DNA of 39,452 bases from Deltaproteobacteria bacterium (GTDB lineage: Bacteria > Bdellovibrionota > JAJCYS01). Under the pieces are notes generated by a model. It ran no database searches. It saw nothing but the letters and a program-made list of their open reading frames with translations, and was not told the DNA's origin. Below, piece by piece: positions 1-9,145 of the stretch (positions within the stretch are counted from its first letter, which is position 1; the number at the start of each line of letters is the position of its first letter). The stretch is from assembly GCA_029262815.1 (NCBI GenBank), contig JAJCYS010000003.1:1-39452 (forward strand), given 5' to 3'. The position numbers and the translations under genes were made by a program.

Positions 1-1
1 G

Positions 2-1279
2 TTACTAGGCAAACTAGCAACATTTCGGCTTGCCTACGATGCACAAACACGATACCCACAACTTTCAAATCCTGATTTTGTTTGGACAGGATTATCAAGA
101 GGCTTACAAAAAGAACTCACGAAATTTAATGAACTTCAAAATCCAGCGGTTACACGATTTTATAATATTATCTTTTTTCCTGCACTGTTCACGATTGAAT
201 CTGAAAAAACTAAAACCCTCAAAGAATTCGTTGCTCTGGTAAGAAATAATAAAACAAACATTAAACATACGGCACAATCCTCGTTCGATGTTGGTGCGCA
301 TATGGACATGAAGGTGACATTGAAGCAACAACTTATTGCGACACCCCATTTTTGGCCCAAAAACCCAGAATTTGCCCTAGAAATATTTAAACTCATGAAT
401 AATACGAAGTTCCATCTTGCGTACAGAGATCTTTCCCCGTTTCACCAAAATGATACAGTCTCAAGTGATCAGCAGAACAAACTCTCTGTACTCACTGCAT
501 GGGTTCAGTATGTAGGTTATATGTCCACGGTCCTCGATCGTTCTAAATTTAATTCACGAATATTTAGAAATGAATTACTCTTTCGACTCGATGTGGGCAG
601 CGCAGAAGCAAATACCGAATGGTTGCCTCCCGAGCAAAAGATGATCCTCACAACATTACTTCAATCCCTTGAGTCAAGAACTGTTCTTCCAAAAGACCTT
701 CTTACCATCATCAAAAAAAGAGCCACCTACACTAAAATGGCTTTCGGCATTGATATCCAACTAGAGGCTATAAAAACGCTGGGGCATCTCAAAACCTGGA
801 ACCTAGATACATGGAAAACGCTTGCTTCTTTCCTAGGCAACGTTGTGCAGATGAGCGACCTCAAACCCGGTCAAGAAAAATACAATCAAATCAAATCAGC
901 ATTTGAAAAAGTCATGGAAAACCGAGTGGCACCCCCTAGCCTACTCAAACTTGCTGAAACTAGAGGTTGGCTCTACGCATCACAGACGTTACCCTTTTAT
1001 TTGGCAATTCTTCAAAAACAGCCCAAATGGCCCAAAGAAATCTACTACTGGGCTGCGCTTTTGGGCCACAAGCATGGCTTAAATGACGCCCCTCAAAAAG
1101 CGAAAGGTACATTTACCACAACTAAAAACAGTGTTTTTTTGGAAAATTTCAAGAATATGGCTATGAGTCAAGAGGTCAAAAGCCAGCTCATAGAAGCCAC
1201 AGCAGAATTTGCTCGCCGAAACCCCGAGGGAAACCGGATCTACAACAAGCTACTCTTTTCGAAATCATGTGAAAACTAG
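2..1279 (+). CDS. Hypothetical protein, 5' end outside the window
   Basis: The reading frame is open from base 2, so the ATG at 302 is internal and the true start lies upstream of the window. About 425 residues are visible and they show no catalytic motif that I recognise. The protein looks largely alpha-helical. It contains two Trp-Pro segments, PHFWPKNPEFALEIFKLM and QPKWPKEIYYWAALLG. The second, with the 40 or so residues before it, resembles the C-terminal part of the next gene (KQPIWPKRIKQW), which suggests that the two are tandem paralogues. The next gene is in the same direction 57 bp downstream. The product is probably exported like its neighbour, but its N-terminus is not visible. 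Function unknown. Confidence 0.75.
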   Translation, partial: LLGKLATFRLAYDAQTRYPQLSNPDFVWTGLSRGLQKELTKFNELQNPAVTRFYNIIFFPALFTIESEKTKTLKEFVALVRNNKTNIKHTAQSSFDVGAHMDMKVTLKQQLIATPHFWPKNPEFALEIFKLMNNTKFHLAYRDLSPFHQNDTVSSDQQNKLSVLTAWVQYVGYMSTVLDRSKFNSRIFRNELLFRLDVGSAEANTEWLPPEQKMILTTLLQSLESRTVLPKDLLTIIKKRATYTKMAFGIDIQLEAIKTLGHLKTWNLDTWKTLASFLGNVVQMSDLKPGQEKYNQIKSAFEKVMENRVAPPSLLKLAETRGWLYASQTLPFYLAILQKQPKWPKEIYYWAALLGHKHGLNDAPQKAKGTFTTTKNSVFLENFKNMAMSQEVKSQLIEATAEFARRNPEGNRIYNKLLFSKSCEN

Positions 1280-1336
1280 AATATAGAATGTTGAATTTCT
1301 CTTGATCCCAAAGGCTTTTTCCAGGTATAAGAGCCT

Positions 1337-2782
1337 GTGCGTCAATTTCGAGCCCATGCAACGGTTGCCATTCTCTCCCTGCTTTCAGTCATAACATTTG
1401 CCGGTCCTGATCAAAATGCCGCCCTTGAACTTCTCATGTGCTTCGAAGAGATCAAAAATAATGAAATCACACACTTAAACAAACTGGCAGCTCATGTTAA
1501 ACATAATCGTACATTACTGAACATGCCCAAAGGACTCGCTATTCTGGTCCTATCTGAAATAACAGATATACCCAATCAATATGGATTTCAACGTTATGAA
1601 AATGCTGTTGGCGCCCTTCTACAACAAAATTTTACAATAAGTGCCATTTTTAAAACAAAGTGGAACAACCAACCCTTACCGAAGGCCATTCTTCTCAGGT
1701 ACCTGTATGAGGAATCTCTCAAGGGAAGATTGTTTAATAAGGATCAAGTCGAAAAGCTCGAAAACACGTACGATGCACCTGAGATTGACTTAAAGGCCTG
1801 GGAGAATTCTGCACAAGCCATGTTGTTTTCTCTCACATCTAATCTCAAAAAAACGCTTGATCCAGATCTTGCAAACGCTGTGATTTACACGTTACTTGAA
1901 CCCCTACTCTCACCCTCTGAGAACACGCACTTAAGTTATTCGTTTTCTAGGGTTGTTAGAAAATGGGACAAAATAGGAAAAGACACCATTTTAGAATCCA
2001 TCTTGGTAGACAACCCCAATTATTGGCCTAAAACAGAAATTGTAGCTAAAGGATTAAAACATCTCATTCAAAAACATGCCATCCATTTACATCAAGATCT
2101 CAATGCCTCTGACGCCCTTCAACGTTGGTTATCGATGTCGACGTATTTTCTGGATCTCAATCACCAAGTCCCGTCTGAACTTGCTCATGTTTTAAAACTT
2201 CAGATCGTAGCGCTTAAACAGAACAATATTATTAACGTCGCCCTAACTGAGTTAAACAAATACCCTAGATTAACGACGTCCCTGATCGAAGACATGACGC
2301 CTGAATTACTCAAGCCTGATACGTTATTTCATACCGTCTTAAATGTGATTGAGCTGATTTCAAAAAAGAAAAATATAACGCCTATGGAATGGCATCTAAT
2401 ATTTACATTCAATAGCGATATTCGAAACCCTGATGACCCATTTTACGCGGGTCAGATTTTCGAAAAGATTGAATCGCTCTTATTAAACAAACCGATGTCA
2501 TTCGCTACTTTAGCCTCAATAAGTAAACACGGTCATCATCAAAAACACACTGAGCTTGAACAGGCATGGCTAATGTCTCTGACCAAACAACCTATATGGC
2601 CAAAACGCATCAAACAGTGGGTTTTCGATAAACAAAATAAAATTAGCCAGAACTCTCAGGACCTTACTGAGCATGAAAAGGCGCATTCGAAACTTGTTAC
2701 CGATGCATGGAACAGTCATTCTCGATTACGATGGTATAGAAAATATCCGATAATCTTCTTCTCTATGTGTCAAATGCATTAA
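1337..2782 (+). CDS. Hypothetical exported helical-repeat protein
   Basis: This is a 481-residue ORF from a GTG start. Its first 24 residues form a Sec signal peptide: basic MRQFRAH, a hydrophobic stretch, then TFAGP. The mature part is alpha-helical with recurrent motifs such as NPNYWPKTEIVAKGLKHLI and KQPIWPKRIKQW, also seen in the upstream gene, so the pair look like paralogues. No enzymatic motif is visible. A solenoid-like periplasmic or envelope protein is a reasonable guess from the helical repeats, but this is inference. The upstream spacer has only a weak AG-rich Shine-Dalgarno sequence, so the exact start is uncertain. The NADH dehydrogenase gene follows after 9 bp and is probably co-transcribed. 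Confidence 0.75.
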   Translation: MRQFRAHATVAILSLLSVITFAGPDQNAALELLMCFEEIKNNEITHLNKLAAHVKHNRTLLNMPKGLAILVLSEITDIPNQYGFQRYENAVGALLQQNFTISAIFKTKWNNQPLPKAILLRYLYEESLKGRLFNKDQVEKLENTYDAPEIDLKAWENSAQAMLFSLTSNLKKTLDPDLANAVIYTLLEPLLSPSENTHLSYSFSRVVRKWDKIGKDTILESILVDNPNYWPKTEIVAKGLKHLIQKHAIHLHQDLNASDALQRWLSMSTYFLDLNHQVPSELAHVLKLQIVALKQNNIINVALTELNKYPRLTTSLIEDMTPELLKPDTLFHTVLNVIELISKKKNITPMEWHLIFTFNSDIRNPDDPFYAGQIFEKIESLLLNKPMSFATLASISKHGHHQKHTELEQAWLMSLTKQPIWPKRIKQWVFDKQNKISQNSQDLTEHEKAHSKLVTDAWNSHSRLRWYRKYPIIFFSMCQMH

Positions 2783-2791
2783 AATAAACGA

Positions 2792-4081
2792 ATGCACCAT
2801 GTTGTGATTATCGGCGGTGGATTTGGTGGGCTGCACACTGCGCTGTCACTGCGATCGTCTCCTGTTAAAATCACCTTAATTGACAAACGAAATTTCCATT
2901 TATTCCAACCCCTTTTGTATCAAGTAGCCACTGGGGGCCTCTCACCAGCCAATATAGCTGCCCCTTTGCGTGCCATTCTAAAACACCAAAAAAACGTGAC
3001 CGTTTGGCTTGGCGAAGCACACGGTATTGAGCCAAAAACAAATACCCTACACTTGAAAGATGATTCACTCACCTATGACAGTTTGGTTGTTGCAACAGGC
3101 GGGGAAAATGCTTATTTTGGACATCCAGAATGGGAATCCGTTGCGCCTGGACTCAAAACAATCGAAGATGCCACTCGAATTCGCAAAAAAATCCTGTTGG
3201 CGTTTGAAAAAGCTGAACGATTGCCCGTTGGAAAAGAACGAACCGCCTATCTCACGTTTGTCGTGATAGGAGGAGGCCCAACAGGTGTTGAATTAGCTGG
3301 TGCCATTGGTGAAATCGCACATCACACCCTCAGACACAATTTCCGAAATATTGACCCATCGGAAGCTCAAATTATGCTGATAGAAGGCACAGATCGCGTT
3401 TTATCCACCTATCCCCCAGAGTTATCTGAACGTGCACTTCAATCCTTACACCGATTTGGCATACAAGTTCTCACAAATCATATGGTCACCCACATCCAGC
3501 CTGGCCATGTACAACTTCAGACGGATGCGAATGATCGGATCATCATGTATAGCCATACCATCCTCTGGGCCGCTGGTGTTCAATCTGGCACGTTTGGTCT
3601 TGCGCTCGCACAAGCTACCCAAGTTCAACCCGATAGAGCGGGCCGCCTACCCGTCGAGCCTGATCTTTCTTTACCTGCACACCCCAACATTTTTGTCATC
3701 GGCGATCTGGCTCATTTTAACCATCAGCTAGACGCTCCTCTGCCCGGTGTCGCGCCTGTGGCAATCCAACAAGGCAAATATATCGCAAAGCACATACGTA
3801 TTCATCTCAAAGGCAAGAGCCTACCTGCCTTCAAATACAAAGACATGGGTGCAATGGCCACCGTCGGTCGCGCTTCCGCGGTTGCAGTGATCGGCAAATG
3901 GAAGCTGTGGGGCTTTGTGGGTTGGTTGGCGTGGCTCTTTATTCACCTTATGCAGCTCGTGGAATTCCAAAACAGAGTATTGGTCTTTTTTCAATGGAGC
4001 TGGAACTATTTGACTCGAAACCGAGCGGCTCGATTAATCACAGGTGGGCTATTGGACCCCAAGAAATTGAAGAAAACGTAA
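2792..4081 (+). CDS. ndh: Type II NADH:quinone oxidoreductase (NDH-2)
   Basis: A single-subunit, non-proton-pumping NADH dehydrogenase of 429 residues. It passes electrons from NADH through FAD to the membrane quinone pool. The N-terminal Rossmann motif IIGGGFGGLHTALSL (residues 6-20) binds FAD. A second one, IGGGPTGVELAG (159-170), binds NADH. FVIGDLAHF (301-309) is the second FAD contact, and APVAIQQGKYIA (321-332) matches the conserved AQxAxQ quinone-site motif of the family. The C-terminus has an aromatic amphipathic segment (WLAWLFIHLMQLVEF) of the type that anchors NDH-2 to the inner membrane. Length is normal. The start ATG gives MHHVVIIGGG, the expected distance from start to the first glycine motif. 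Some relatives are sulfide:quinone reductases, but the paired Cys expected there are absent. Confidence 0.93.
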   Translation: MHHVVIIGGGFGGLHTALSLRSSPVKITLIDKRNFHLFQPLLYQVATGGLSPANIAAPLRAILKHQKNVTVWLGEAHGIEPKTNTLHLKDDSLTYDSLVVATGGENAYFGHPEWESVAPGLKTIEDATRIRKKILLAFEKAERLPVGKERTAYLTFVVIGGGPTGVELAGAIGEIAHHTLRHNFRNIDPSEAQIMLIEGTDRVLSTYPPELSERALQSLHRFGIQVLTNHMVTHIQPGHVQLQTDANDRIIMYSHTILWAAGVQSGTFGLALAQATQVQPDRAGRLPVEPDLSLPAHPNIFVIGDLAHFNHQLDAPLPGVAPVAIQQGKYIAKHIRIHLKGKSLPAFKYKDMGAMATVGRASAVAVIGKWKLWGFVGWLAWLFIHLMQLVEFQNRVLVFFQWSWNYLTRNRAARLITGGLLDPKKLKKT

Positions 4082-4116
4082 CACTTCTTACCAATCCCGA
4101 ACTGTTTCATATCACT

Positions 4117-4150
4117 CGCGAGGAGGGTCGAAGACCCGACGAAGCAATCC
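4117..4150 (+). repeat. Dispersed intergenic repeat (GACGAAGCAATC type), copy 1
   Basis: An AGGAGGGTC motif, a short hairpin (GGGTCGAAGACCC) and then CGACGAAGCAATC lie in the gap between the NADH dehydrogenase and the next gene. Positions 33763-33800 carry the same order (AGGAGGCTC, CCGACGAAGCAATC). I read this as a small dispersed repeat with a variable hairpin. It lies inside a longer ORF extension of the next gene, which argues against that extension being coding. Confidence 0.5.
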
Positions 4151-4206
4151 ATCTACGACCGAAGGCAGGGACCCATTGGATGGGCCTATGCCACAAAAGG
4201 AAGAAC

Positions 4207-5196
4207 ATGAAGTTCAAAATTATTGTTAGTAGTATTATCGTTTTCTTCTCCCATGTTGGGATTACGAATGGATGTGAGTCGAAGCTTAACAACTTGCATC
4301 ATCTTCATGCACTCTTTCCAAACTCCAAAGCTCTTCCCCTACTTCTTGAACACCTTCCCTATCTCTCCGATTATATAAATTTAAATAATATAAAGGTTTC
4401 CTTGCTAGAGCGACCGTTTGAACAGACCTTCCGAATCACGATATTTAAAATATATAGTAAATCCACGTTTAGCGTGATGTTTGATTGGCACACCATAAGA
4501 GATCATTTTTATAATTTCAAAACATCCACCCCCGATATTGTGACCCAACTTTTTAGCAGCATGATTGCCAAACAAATTTATGAAGATTTTTCACCTTATG
4601 CCAGAAAAGGCCAAATAACATTCGATAAAAAACTTCTAAAAAGTACTATGAGTACCCTGCTAACTACAGTCTTTAATAATTCGAATTCGTTCTTTAGGCT
4701 GCCTGTTCAACATACAAGTCACAATTTAGGATTCATTTTCTCATTACAAGGGCGAAACTCACATCAATATTCACCTCTGATCGTCCCAAGGTTGAATTCG
4801 CCCAAAGATATTCAATCTCAATTAGCTCATTCAGAAATACTAGAACAACCTACCCATGCCTATGAGTTAGGATTAACTTTGAGCACCAATCAGATCTATC
4901 TTCAAACACATGCGCATTCAAAATTAGTTGCAACCAAGGACAAGAAATATTTCATCTCCGATTCGTCCTCTTCAGGCGTTTTTTTATTCATTAATTTTTT
5001 TCAAAAAGATAGAGTTACAATTGAAGGCCACAGCGTCTCAATCAAATCTTTTTACGATGATAAAGCCTTTCGACCATTTCTGCATGGACTCTTATGTCAA
5101 TTATGTCCACCTGAACAAACTGAGGTTTCTTTTTTAGATTCACACACGAACACATCCATCGTAATTCAGCCACTTGATCGAAGCGTACTCGAGTAA
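4207..5196 (+). CDS. Hypothetical secreted protein
   Basis: The frame is open from 3898, but that part overlaps ndh and a repeat. I place the start at the ATG at 4207 because AAAGGAAG lies just upstream and the product (329 aa) then begins with a clean signal peptide (MKFKIIVSSIIVFFSHVGITNG). The first mature residue may be Cys, but the sequence before it (ITNGC) is a poor lipobox. The rest has no motif that I recognise. It contains a serine-rich patch (ISDSSSSGVF) and ends with a CQLCPP segment. The gene is convergent with the next one, with only 8 bp between the stop codons. Function unknown. Confidence 0.7.
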   Translation: MKFKIIVSSIIVFFSHVGITNGCESKLNNLHHLHALFPNSKALPLLLEHLPYLSDYINLNNIKVSLLERPFEQTFRITIFKIYSKSTFSVMFDWHTIRDHFYNFKTSTPDIVTQLFSSMIAKQIYEDFSPYARKGQITFDKKLLKSTMSTLLTTVFNNSNSFFRLPVQHTSHNLGFIFSLQGRNSHQYSPLIVPRLNSPKDIQSQLAHSEILEQPTHAYELGLTLSTNQIYLQTHAHSKLVATKDKKYFISDSSSSGVFLFINFFQKDRVTIEGHSVSIKSFYDDKAFRPFLHGLLCQLCPPEQTEVSFLDSHTNTSIVIQPLDRSVLE

Positions 5197-5204
5197 GATT
5201 TTTT

Positions 5205-6281
5205 TTATTGATTAAAACGGACATGTATTTCAGCGTCTTGAGTGAATATAAACCCAAACTTTTCTGTCATCATTGTTTTTAAATAGGCAAGATCCCAAGC
5301 CTTAGTAACAGAATAAAGTTCTTTTGCCAAAAGTGGGTCCTCAGAGTCCGACAATTGCCTAATAGTAATCAAAATTGATTCAAATCTAGGCAACATATAA
5401 CTGCCACTCCATAAATCAATATATGTAATTTGCGCGTCCTTGTTAAAGGAAATTTTACCTGCATAAACAACATCTTGATGGAGTCCAATATATGGATGAT
5501 GAAGGATATCCCCTGGGCTTATTTTAAAATGCAAGTCATCATTTGATTGTATGACCACATAATTTGATCCATCAAATACTGCTTGTTTGAAAATATTTAA
5601 TAACGCATCAGGCACTGCTTGATCGAAACGATGTAATAATCCATAAACTGCTGTTTGATTGAAAATATTTAATAATCCATCAGGATTTGAAACATACGCT
5701 GTTTCTTGTTTGAAGGCCTCATAACTCAATAATGCATCAATCCTCTCTTGATCTGTAATGGCTGTTGTTCTTAGCGTTGTCCATTCTTGGTCCAAAAAAA
5801 GTTTTACGTTATTGACTACCTCACTGAGCTTCATATGATAATTAAGATCTTGAGAGCCTGTCGGATAGTAACTTTGAATATATTTAGCCAAATTATGTTT
5901 TCGAAATTCTGAGAGTGCCTCAATTCGTTCGTGAAAATCAGTTGGTAACTGAAATTGTGAACGATCCCATTTGTTTTTCGACAGCAGCTCAATTACCTCT
6001 GCCCTTTTAGTTGAATCTTGAATCAAGTCAGAAAACAATACGCCATACTGCTCCAAAACTAAGAGGAAGACATCGTTCATACGGTTAATGGGTTTCATCA
6101 AAACCGCTTCCATCTCTTTTGAAATTTCTTTCACTTTTGTTAAGAGATCAGGGTGAGATTCAAGAAGCCGTTCTGCTAGGAGTCTAAAATCTGGAGGGCA
6201 AAGTGAGACCCCTAAATTTGGGTTATGGAGTAGAAAAAAGATTCCCAAAATAAAGGTTTTTCCACTTAACTTAAACATCAT
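5205..6281 (-). CDS. Hypothetical exported protein with internal tandem repeat
   Basis: About 358 residues from the ATG at 6281. The ORF runs four codons further to a TTG, but a GGAT Shine-Dalgarno sits ahead of the paired ATGs. The N-terminus (MMFKLSGKTFILGIFFLLH) looks like a signal peptide or anchor. The body is helical and acidic. Around two-thirds of the way along there are three tandem units of 10 to 14 residues sharing LLxxFxQAV: GLLNIFNQTAV, GLLHRFDQAV and ALLNIFKQAV. No known domain is recognised. The gene follows the HEAT-like exported protein gene on the same strand after a 65-bp gap, so they may form an operon. Confidence 0.7.
   Translation of the reverse strand: MMFKLSGKTFILGIFFLLHNPNLGVSLCPPDFRLLAERLLESHPDLLTKVKEISKEMEAVLMKPINRMNDVFLLVLEQYGVLFSDLIQDSTKRAEVIELLSKNKWDRSQFQLPTDFHERIEALSEFRKHNLAKYIQSYYPTGSQDLNYHMKLSEVVNNVKLFLDQEWTTLRTTAITDQERIDALLSYEAFKQETAYVSNPDGLLNIFNQTAVYGLLHRFDQAVPDALLNIFKQAVFDGSNYVVIQSNDDLHFKISPGDILHHPYIGLHQDVVYAGKISFNKDAQITYIDLWSGSYMLPRFESILITIRQLSDSEDPLLAKELYSVTKAWDLAYLKTMMTEKFGFIFTQDAEIHVRFNQ
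5575..5690 (-). repeat. Three tandem coding units of about 36 bp
   Basis: Units beginning near 5578, 5614 and 5647 share the pattern actgctt...GAAAATATTTAATAA...CATCAGG. The outer two share a 17-bp identical core (TTGAAAATATTTAATAA) and the middle unit is diverged. In the protein they encode repeats of the type PDALLNIFKQAV. The near-identity at DNA level points to fairly recent slippage or duplication inside the gene. Confidence 0.7.
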
Positions 6282-6346
6282 TGAATCATCCAAAAGTCGA
6301 TTCTACAGCATGTTTTCGAGATAGTGTACTTTTTTTAAATTAAGGC

Positions 6347-7657
6347 CTAGGGATCTTCGCAACTCCGATTAAAATCATTCAAAACGGAGAGAATATCTTG
6401 TCTAAGTCCTTGATTTCGTGTCGGGATTTTTTTAATCCGGTGGCGTAGTTGAGGGCTTAAATCTCGACGATTCAGAAACGCAACGAGTCCGACTGCTTTT
6501 CTGACAAGCCGCAAAGAATCACTGTTGAGGGCAAATTCCAGCGTTTTACGCGTATCACGAAACACGGGTGGCATCTGTGTACTTCCACGATAGACCCTAC
6601 TGTAGAGGTTTAGCGCTTCCATTCTGACATGGACGCTTTTGTCGTTCCGCAAAACCGAATGAATCATTCGTTCAATACGGGATATGAGGTTCATAAGGGT
6701 TTTAAGAATGGTTACTGATTTTTGCCTCGTATGACTAAATACTAAAAATCGCAACAGCGTAGGCATGTTATCTCGGATATGGTCAACACTCTCTACTAAG
6801 TTGGAAATCAATTTCACACGATCTTCAACATAACGCGCCTGTTTTATCTGTGACCAAGGATACGTTTGCAACGAAGCGATTACATGTGACAAATAAAACA
6901 ACTCAACTATTTCTTTATGCATTTTCATGAAAGAATGTATGCTGATATCTTCTAGTGTTTCGTAGTTTCGGGCCATTTCTTTTCTAAAATAATTTGACAA
7001 ACTCATTTGTGGGGCACGCACATCCATACGTTGGATCAACTCACAACAACTGCCTCGCAACACAGGTGAATTCACAACATGCAGCAGCACTTCAGGCAAT
7101 AGAAATTTTGCAAGCGGACCAATAGTATGCAATTGAGAAAAAATGTCTTGTAGTAAAGACTCATTTTTTGACGTTCTTACTAATTGAACTATAAATGTCT
7201 CACTTTCAGCCACAAACCGACGCTTGTATAGATAGTGACCTGCCAGCTTCGCTCTGATACGAAGATCAGAGTCTTTTAATAAAGGTTCAAATTCAGAAAA
7301 AATAATGGGGGCCGTTTCGCTCCATACGATTAGAGTTTCGAGTGCAGCGAGCCGTTTGTCTGGATTTTTATCACGCAACCCCTTAATAGCTTGACCAACA
7401 TCATCTGTAAACAAATAAAAAGGTGTAATATCAGAAAGTTTTTTTTCAAGCACAGACTGTGGAATTGGTTTTCCTTCTCCTTCGAGATTCGCATCAGCAG
7501 TCGTACCATCCACACTGAACGCGAATAAAGACTCAAACATCTTTGTTGTATCAAGGGAATTCCCTTCCCCATCAGATCCTTCAGCAGCCAAGACGTGAGT
7601 CGTCCAAATCACGGGGCCACCCCCAACACACATCAAAACAACAACAAGACGCACCAC
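6347..7657 (-). CDS. Exported HEAT-like repeat protein
   Basis: A 436-residue protein with a signal peptide (MVRLVVVLMCVGG... cleavage probably after THVLA). The mature part resembles HEAT/ARM helical pairs: IKGLRDKNPDKRLAALETLI, FEPLLKDSDLRIRAKLAGHY, SVHVRMEALNLYSRV and LRLVRKAVGLVAFLNRR each have the Asp-x-x-x-Arg-x-x-Ala spacing of HEAT units. Such proteins normally act as scaffolds, and no enzymatic residue is apparent. The start is one of two adjacent GTG codons with no clear Shine-Dalgarno, so the N-terminus may shift by a few residues. The gene is divergent from the thiolase operon and is the first of a probable two-gene leftward unit. Confidence 0.75.
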   Translation of the reverse strand: MVRLVVVLMCVGGGPVIWTTHVLAAEGSDGEGNSLDTTKMFESLFAFSVDGTTADANLEGEGKPIPQSVLEKKLSDITPFYLFTDDVGQAIKGLRDKNPDKRLAALETLIVWSETAPIIFSEFEPLLKDSDLRIRAKLAGHYLYKRRFVAESETFIVQLVRTSKNESLLQDIFSQLHTIGPLAKFLLPEVLLHVVNSPVLRGSCCELIQRMDVRAPQMSLSNYFRKEMARNYETLEDISIHSFMKMHKEIVELFYLSHVIASLQTYPWSQIKQARYVEDRVKLISNLVESVDHIRDNMPTLLRFLVFSHTRQKSVTILKTLMNLISRIERMIHSVLRNDKSVHVRMEALNLYSRVYRGSTQMPPVFRDTRKTLEFALNSDSLRLVRKAVGLVAFLNRRDLSPQLRHRIKKIPTRNQGLRQDILSVLNDFNRSCEDP

Positions 7658-7697
7658 TAGGCACTAGTTTGGCACAAATGAGGCCTTATCTCAAAAA

Positions 7698-7726
7698 TTG
7701 CGTCCCTTGAGGAAGCGATGTATAGT
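7698..7726 (+). promoter_or_regulatory. Sigma-70-like promoter of the acyl-CoA operon
   Basis: TTGCGT at 7698-7703 and TATAGT at 7721-7726 are separated by exactly 17 bp, so transcription should start near 7733. This places the ATG at 7718 upstream of the transcript. The GGAGGA at 7737-7742 then serves the ATG at 7748. The site lies between the divergent HEAT-protein gene and the thiolase gene. Confidence 0.65.
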
Positions 7727-7747
7727 GACAAAGAATGGAGGACACCG

Positions 7748-9145
7748 ATGATTCGATTCTCTCGACAACACCTAGCAACCCCAAATCAGATGCGGCCCGT
7801 ATATGTGGTGGCAGGGGGATCTAGCGACTTTAGAAAAAAATATCCTGAGAAGAAAACTGAGGAGCTATGTATCGAAGCCTTTCGTATGATGGCTCTCGAA
7901 AATGATTTAAAAGTCGATTCAATTCAAGAGGTCAAAGACCGGATTCAAATGGCCATTTATGGCCATTTTGCGGACCATTTTGGCGATCAACTTCTGGGCG
8001 AATCCTTGATTCACGATCGACTTGGTTTAGACCCTCTCCCCAATTACGCTGTCAAAACGGGCGGTGCAACTGGTGGTAGTACTGCTTTCGCTGCTGCGAT
8101 GGCAGTCGCTTCAGGTCAAGCGGATTGCGTGCTGGCTCTCGGCTGGGAACGAATGGATGAGGTCAACACGAAGGTCGGCAACCATTATATCTCCACTGCA
8201 GCTGACAAAGACTTTGAGACTGAGTTGGGCCACAGTTATACCGGCTACTATGCCCTAATGGCTCAGCGGTATTGGAAGATTTTTGGCAAAGGTTCGGATG
8301 CTTTTCGACGTACGCTGGGTAAAATTTCAGTGAAAAATAGGCAATACGCTTACTCCAATCCGTTTGCCCAAACTCATCAGAAAGTGACTGTTGACGAGGT
8401 CATCAACTCACCCATCGTGGCGGACCCCCTTCGTTTTTTAGACTGCTGTCTGATGAGTGTGGGTGCTTCGAGCATTTTGCTCTGTGATGAAAAAACAGCT
8501 TATGAATTGAGCGACGATCCTATTCGGTTTTATATTGCGGGTGGCACCCACACCCTGAGGACTGCAGATCGACGCAATATGGACATTCCTTTGTTACCTA
8601 ACGAACGTGAAGATCAATATATGCATCTCGAAGAACGATTTCCCGGTGCAGATCTGTATCCGGGATTTACTGGATTTCTAGCGGCTCGAATGGCTGCTTA
8701 CTACGTATATGGTATGGCGGGTATTGAAAATCCGGTTGAGGACTTCGATTTAGTAGAACTGCATGATGCATTCACGATTTCTGACGTTCAGAGTTATGAG
8801 GATCTCGGATTAAGGCCTTACGGCGAAGGGGCCGACTATATCGAAAGTGGCGATGCCTACTACGGCGGCAAATGTCCATCTAACATTTCTGGCGGACTTT
8901 TGGGATGCATGCATGCGGTCGGTGCGACTGGATTGATGCAAATCAAAGAGTGTATGTGGCAACTTCAGGGCAAATGGGCTAAATTTCATGCCAAACCTCA
9001 TATGTGGGAACGATTCGGAAAGACCATACCTGAAGACATCGAAAACTTACAAGTCCCTAATGCAAAAACGGCCTTGGCAATCAGCCATGCCGGTGTAGGG
9101 AGTCATGTGACAGCTGCCGTACTTCGCAAGGAGGTGGGCGTATGA
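7748..9145 (+). CDS. SCP-x-type thiolase-fold protein lacking the active-site Cys
   Basis: A 465-residue thiolase-superfamily protein. The start at 7748 is chosen because GGAGGA lies 5 bp upstream and the promoter runs through the earlier ATG at 7718. The segment KTGGATGGSTAF (about residues 103-114) followed by DCVLALGWERMDEV matches the nucleophile loop of SCP-x thiolases, where the family normally has NCATGSTA. The nucleophilic Cys is replaced by Gly. Other family motifs are kept: VELHDAFT and, near the C-terminus, MHAVGATG, which carries the catalytic His. Relatives paired with DUF35 proteins, such as the steroid aldolase Ltp2, also act without thiolysis, so C-C bond cleavage by aldolase chemistry is possible. 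The gene overlaps the DUF35 gene by 4 bp, which implies a complex. Confidence 0.88.
   Translation: MIRFSRQHLATPNQMRPVYVVAGGSSDFRKKYPEKKTEELCIEAFRMMALENDLKVDSIQEVKDRIQMAIYGHFADHFGDQLLGESLIHDRLGLDPLPNYAVKTGGATGGSTAFAAAMAVASGQADCVLALGWERMDEVNTKVGNHYISTAADKDFETELGHSYTGYYALMAQRYWKIFGKGSDAFRRTLGKISVKNRQYAYSNPFAQTHQKVTVDEVINSPIVADPLRFLDCCLMSVGASSILLCDEKTAYELSDDPIRFYIAGGTHTLRTADRRNMDIPLLPNEREDQYMHLEERFPGADLYPGFTGFLAARMAAYYVYGMAGIENPVEDFDLVELHDAFTISDVQSYEDLGLRPYGEGADYIESGDAYYGGKCPSNISGGLLGCMHAVGATGLMQIKECMWQLQGKWAKFHAKPHMWERFGKTIPEDIENLQVPNAKTALAISHAGVGSHVTAAVLRKEVGV

Noticed and set aside
3898..4206. Long N-terminal extension of the exported protein ORF at 4207
   Set aside because: The extension overlaps the ndh gene and crosses an intergenic repeat, while the ATG at 4207 has a good Shine-Dalgarno and gives a clean signal peptide.
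7718..7747. Earlier ATG for the thiolase gene
   Set aside because: It lies between the -35 and -10 boxes of a well-formed promoter, so it would be upstream of the transcript.
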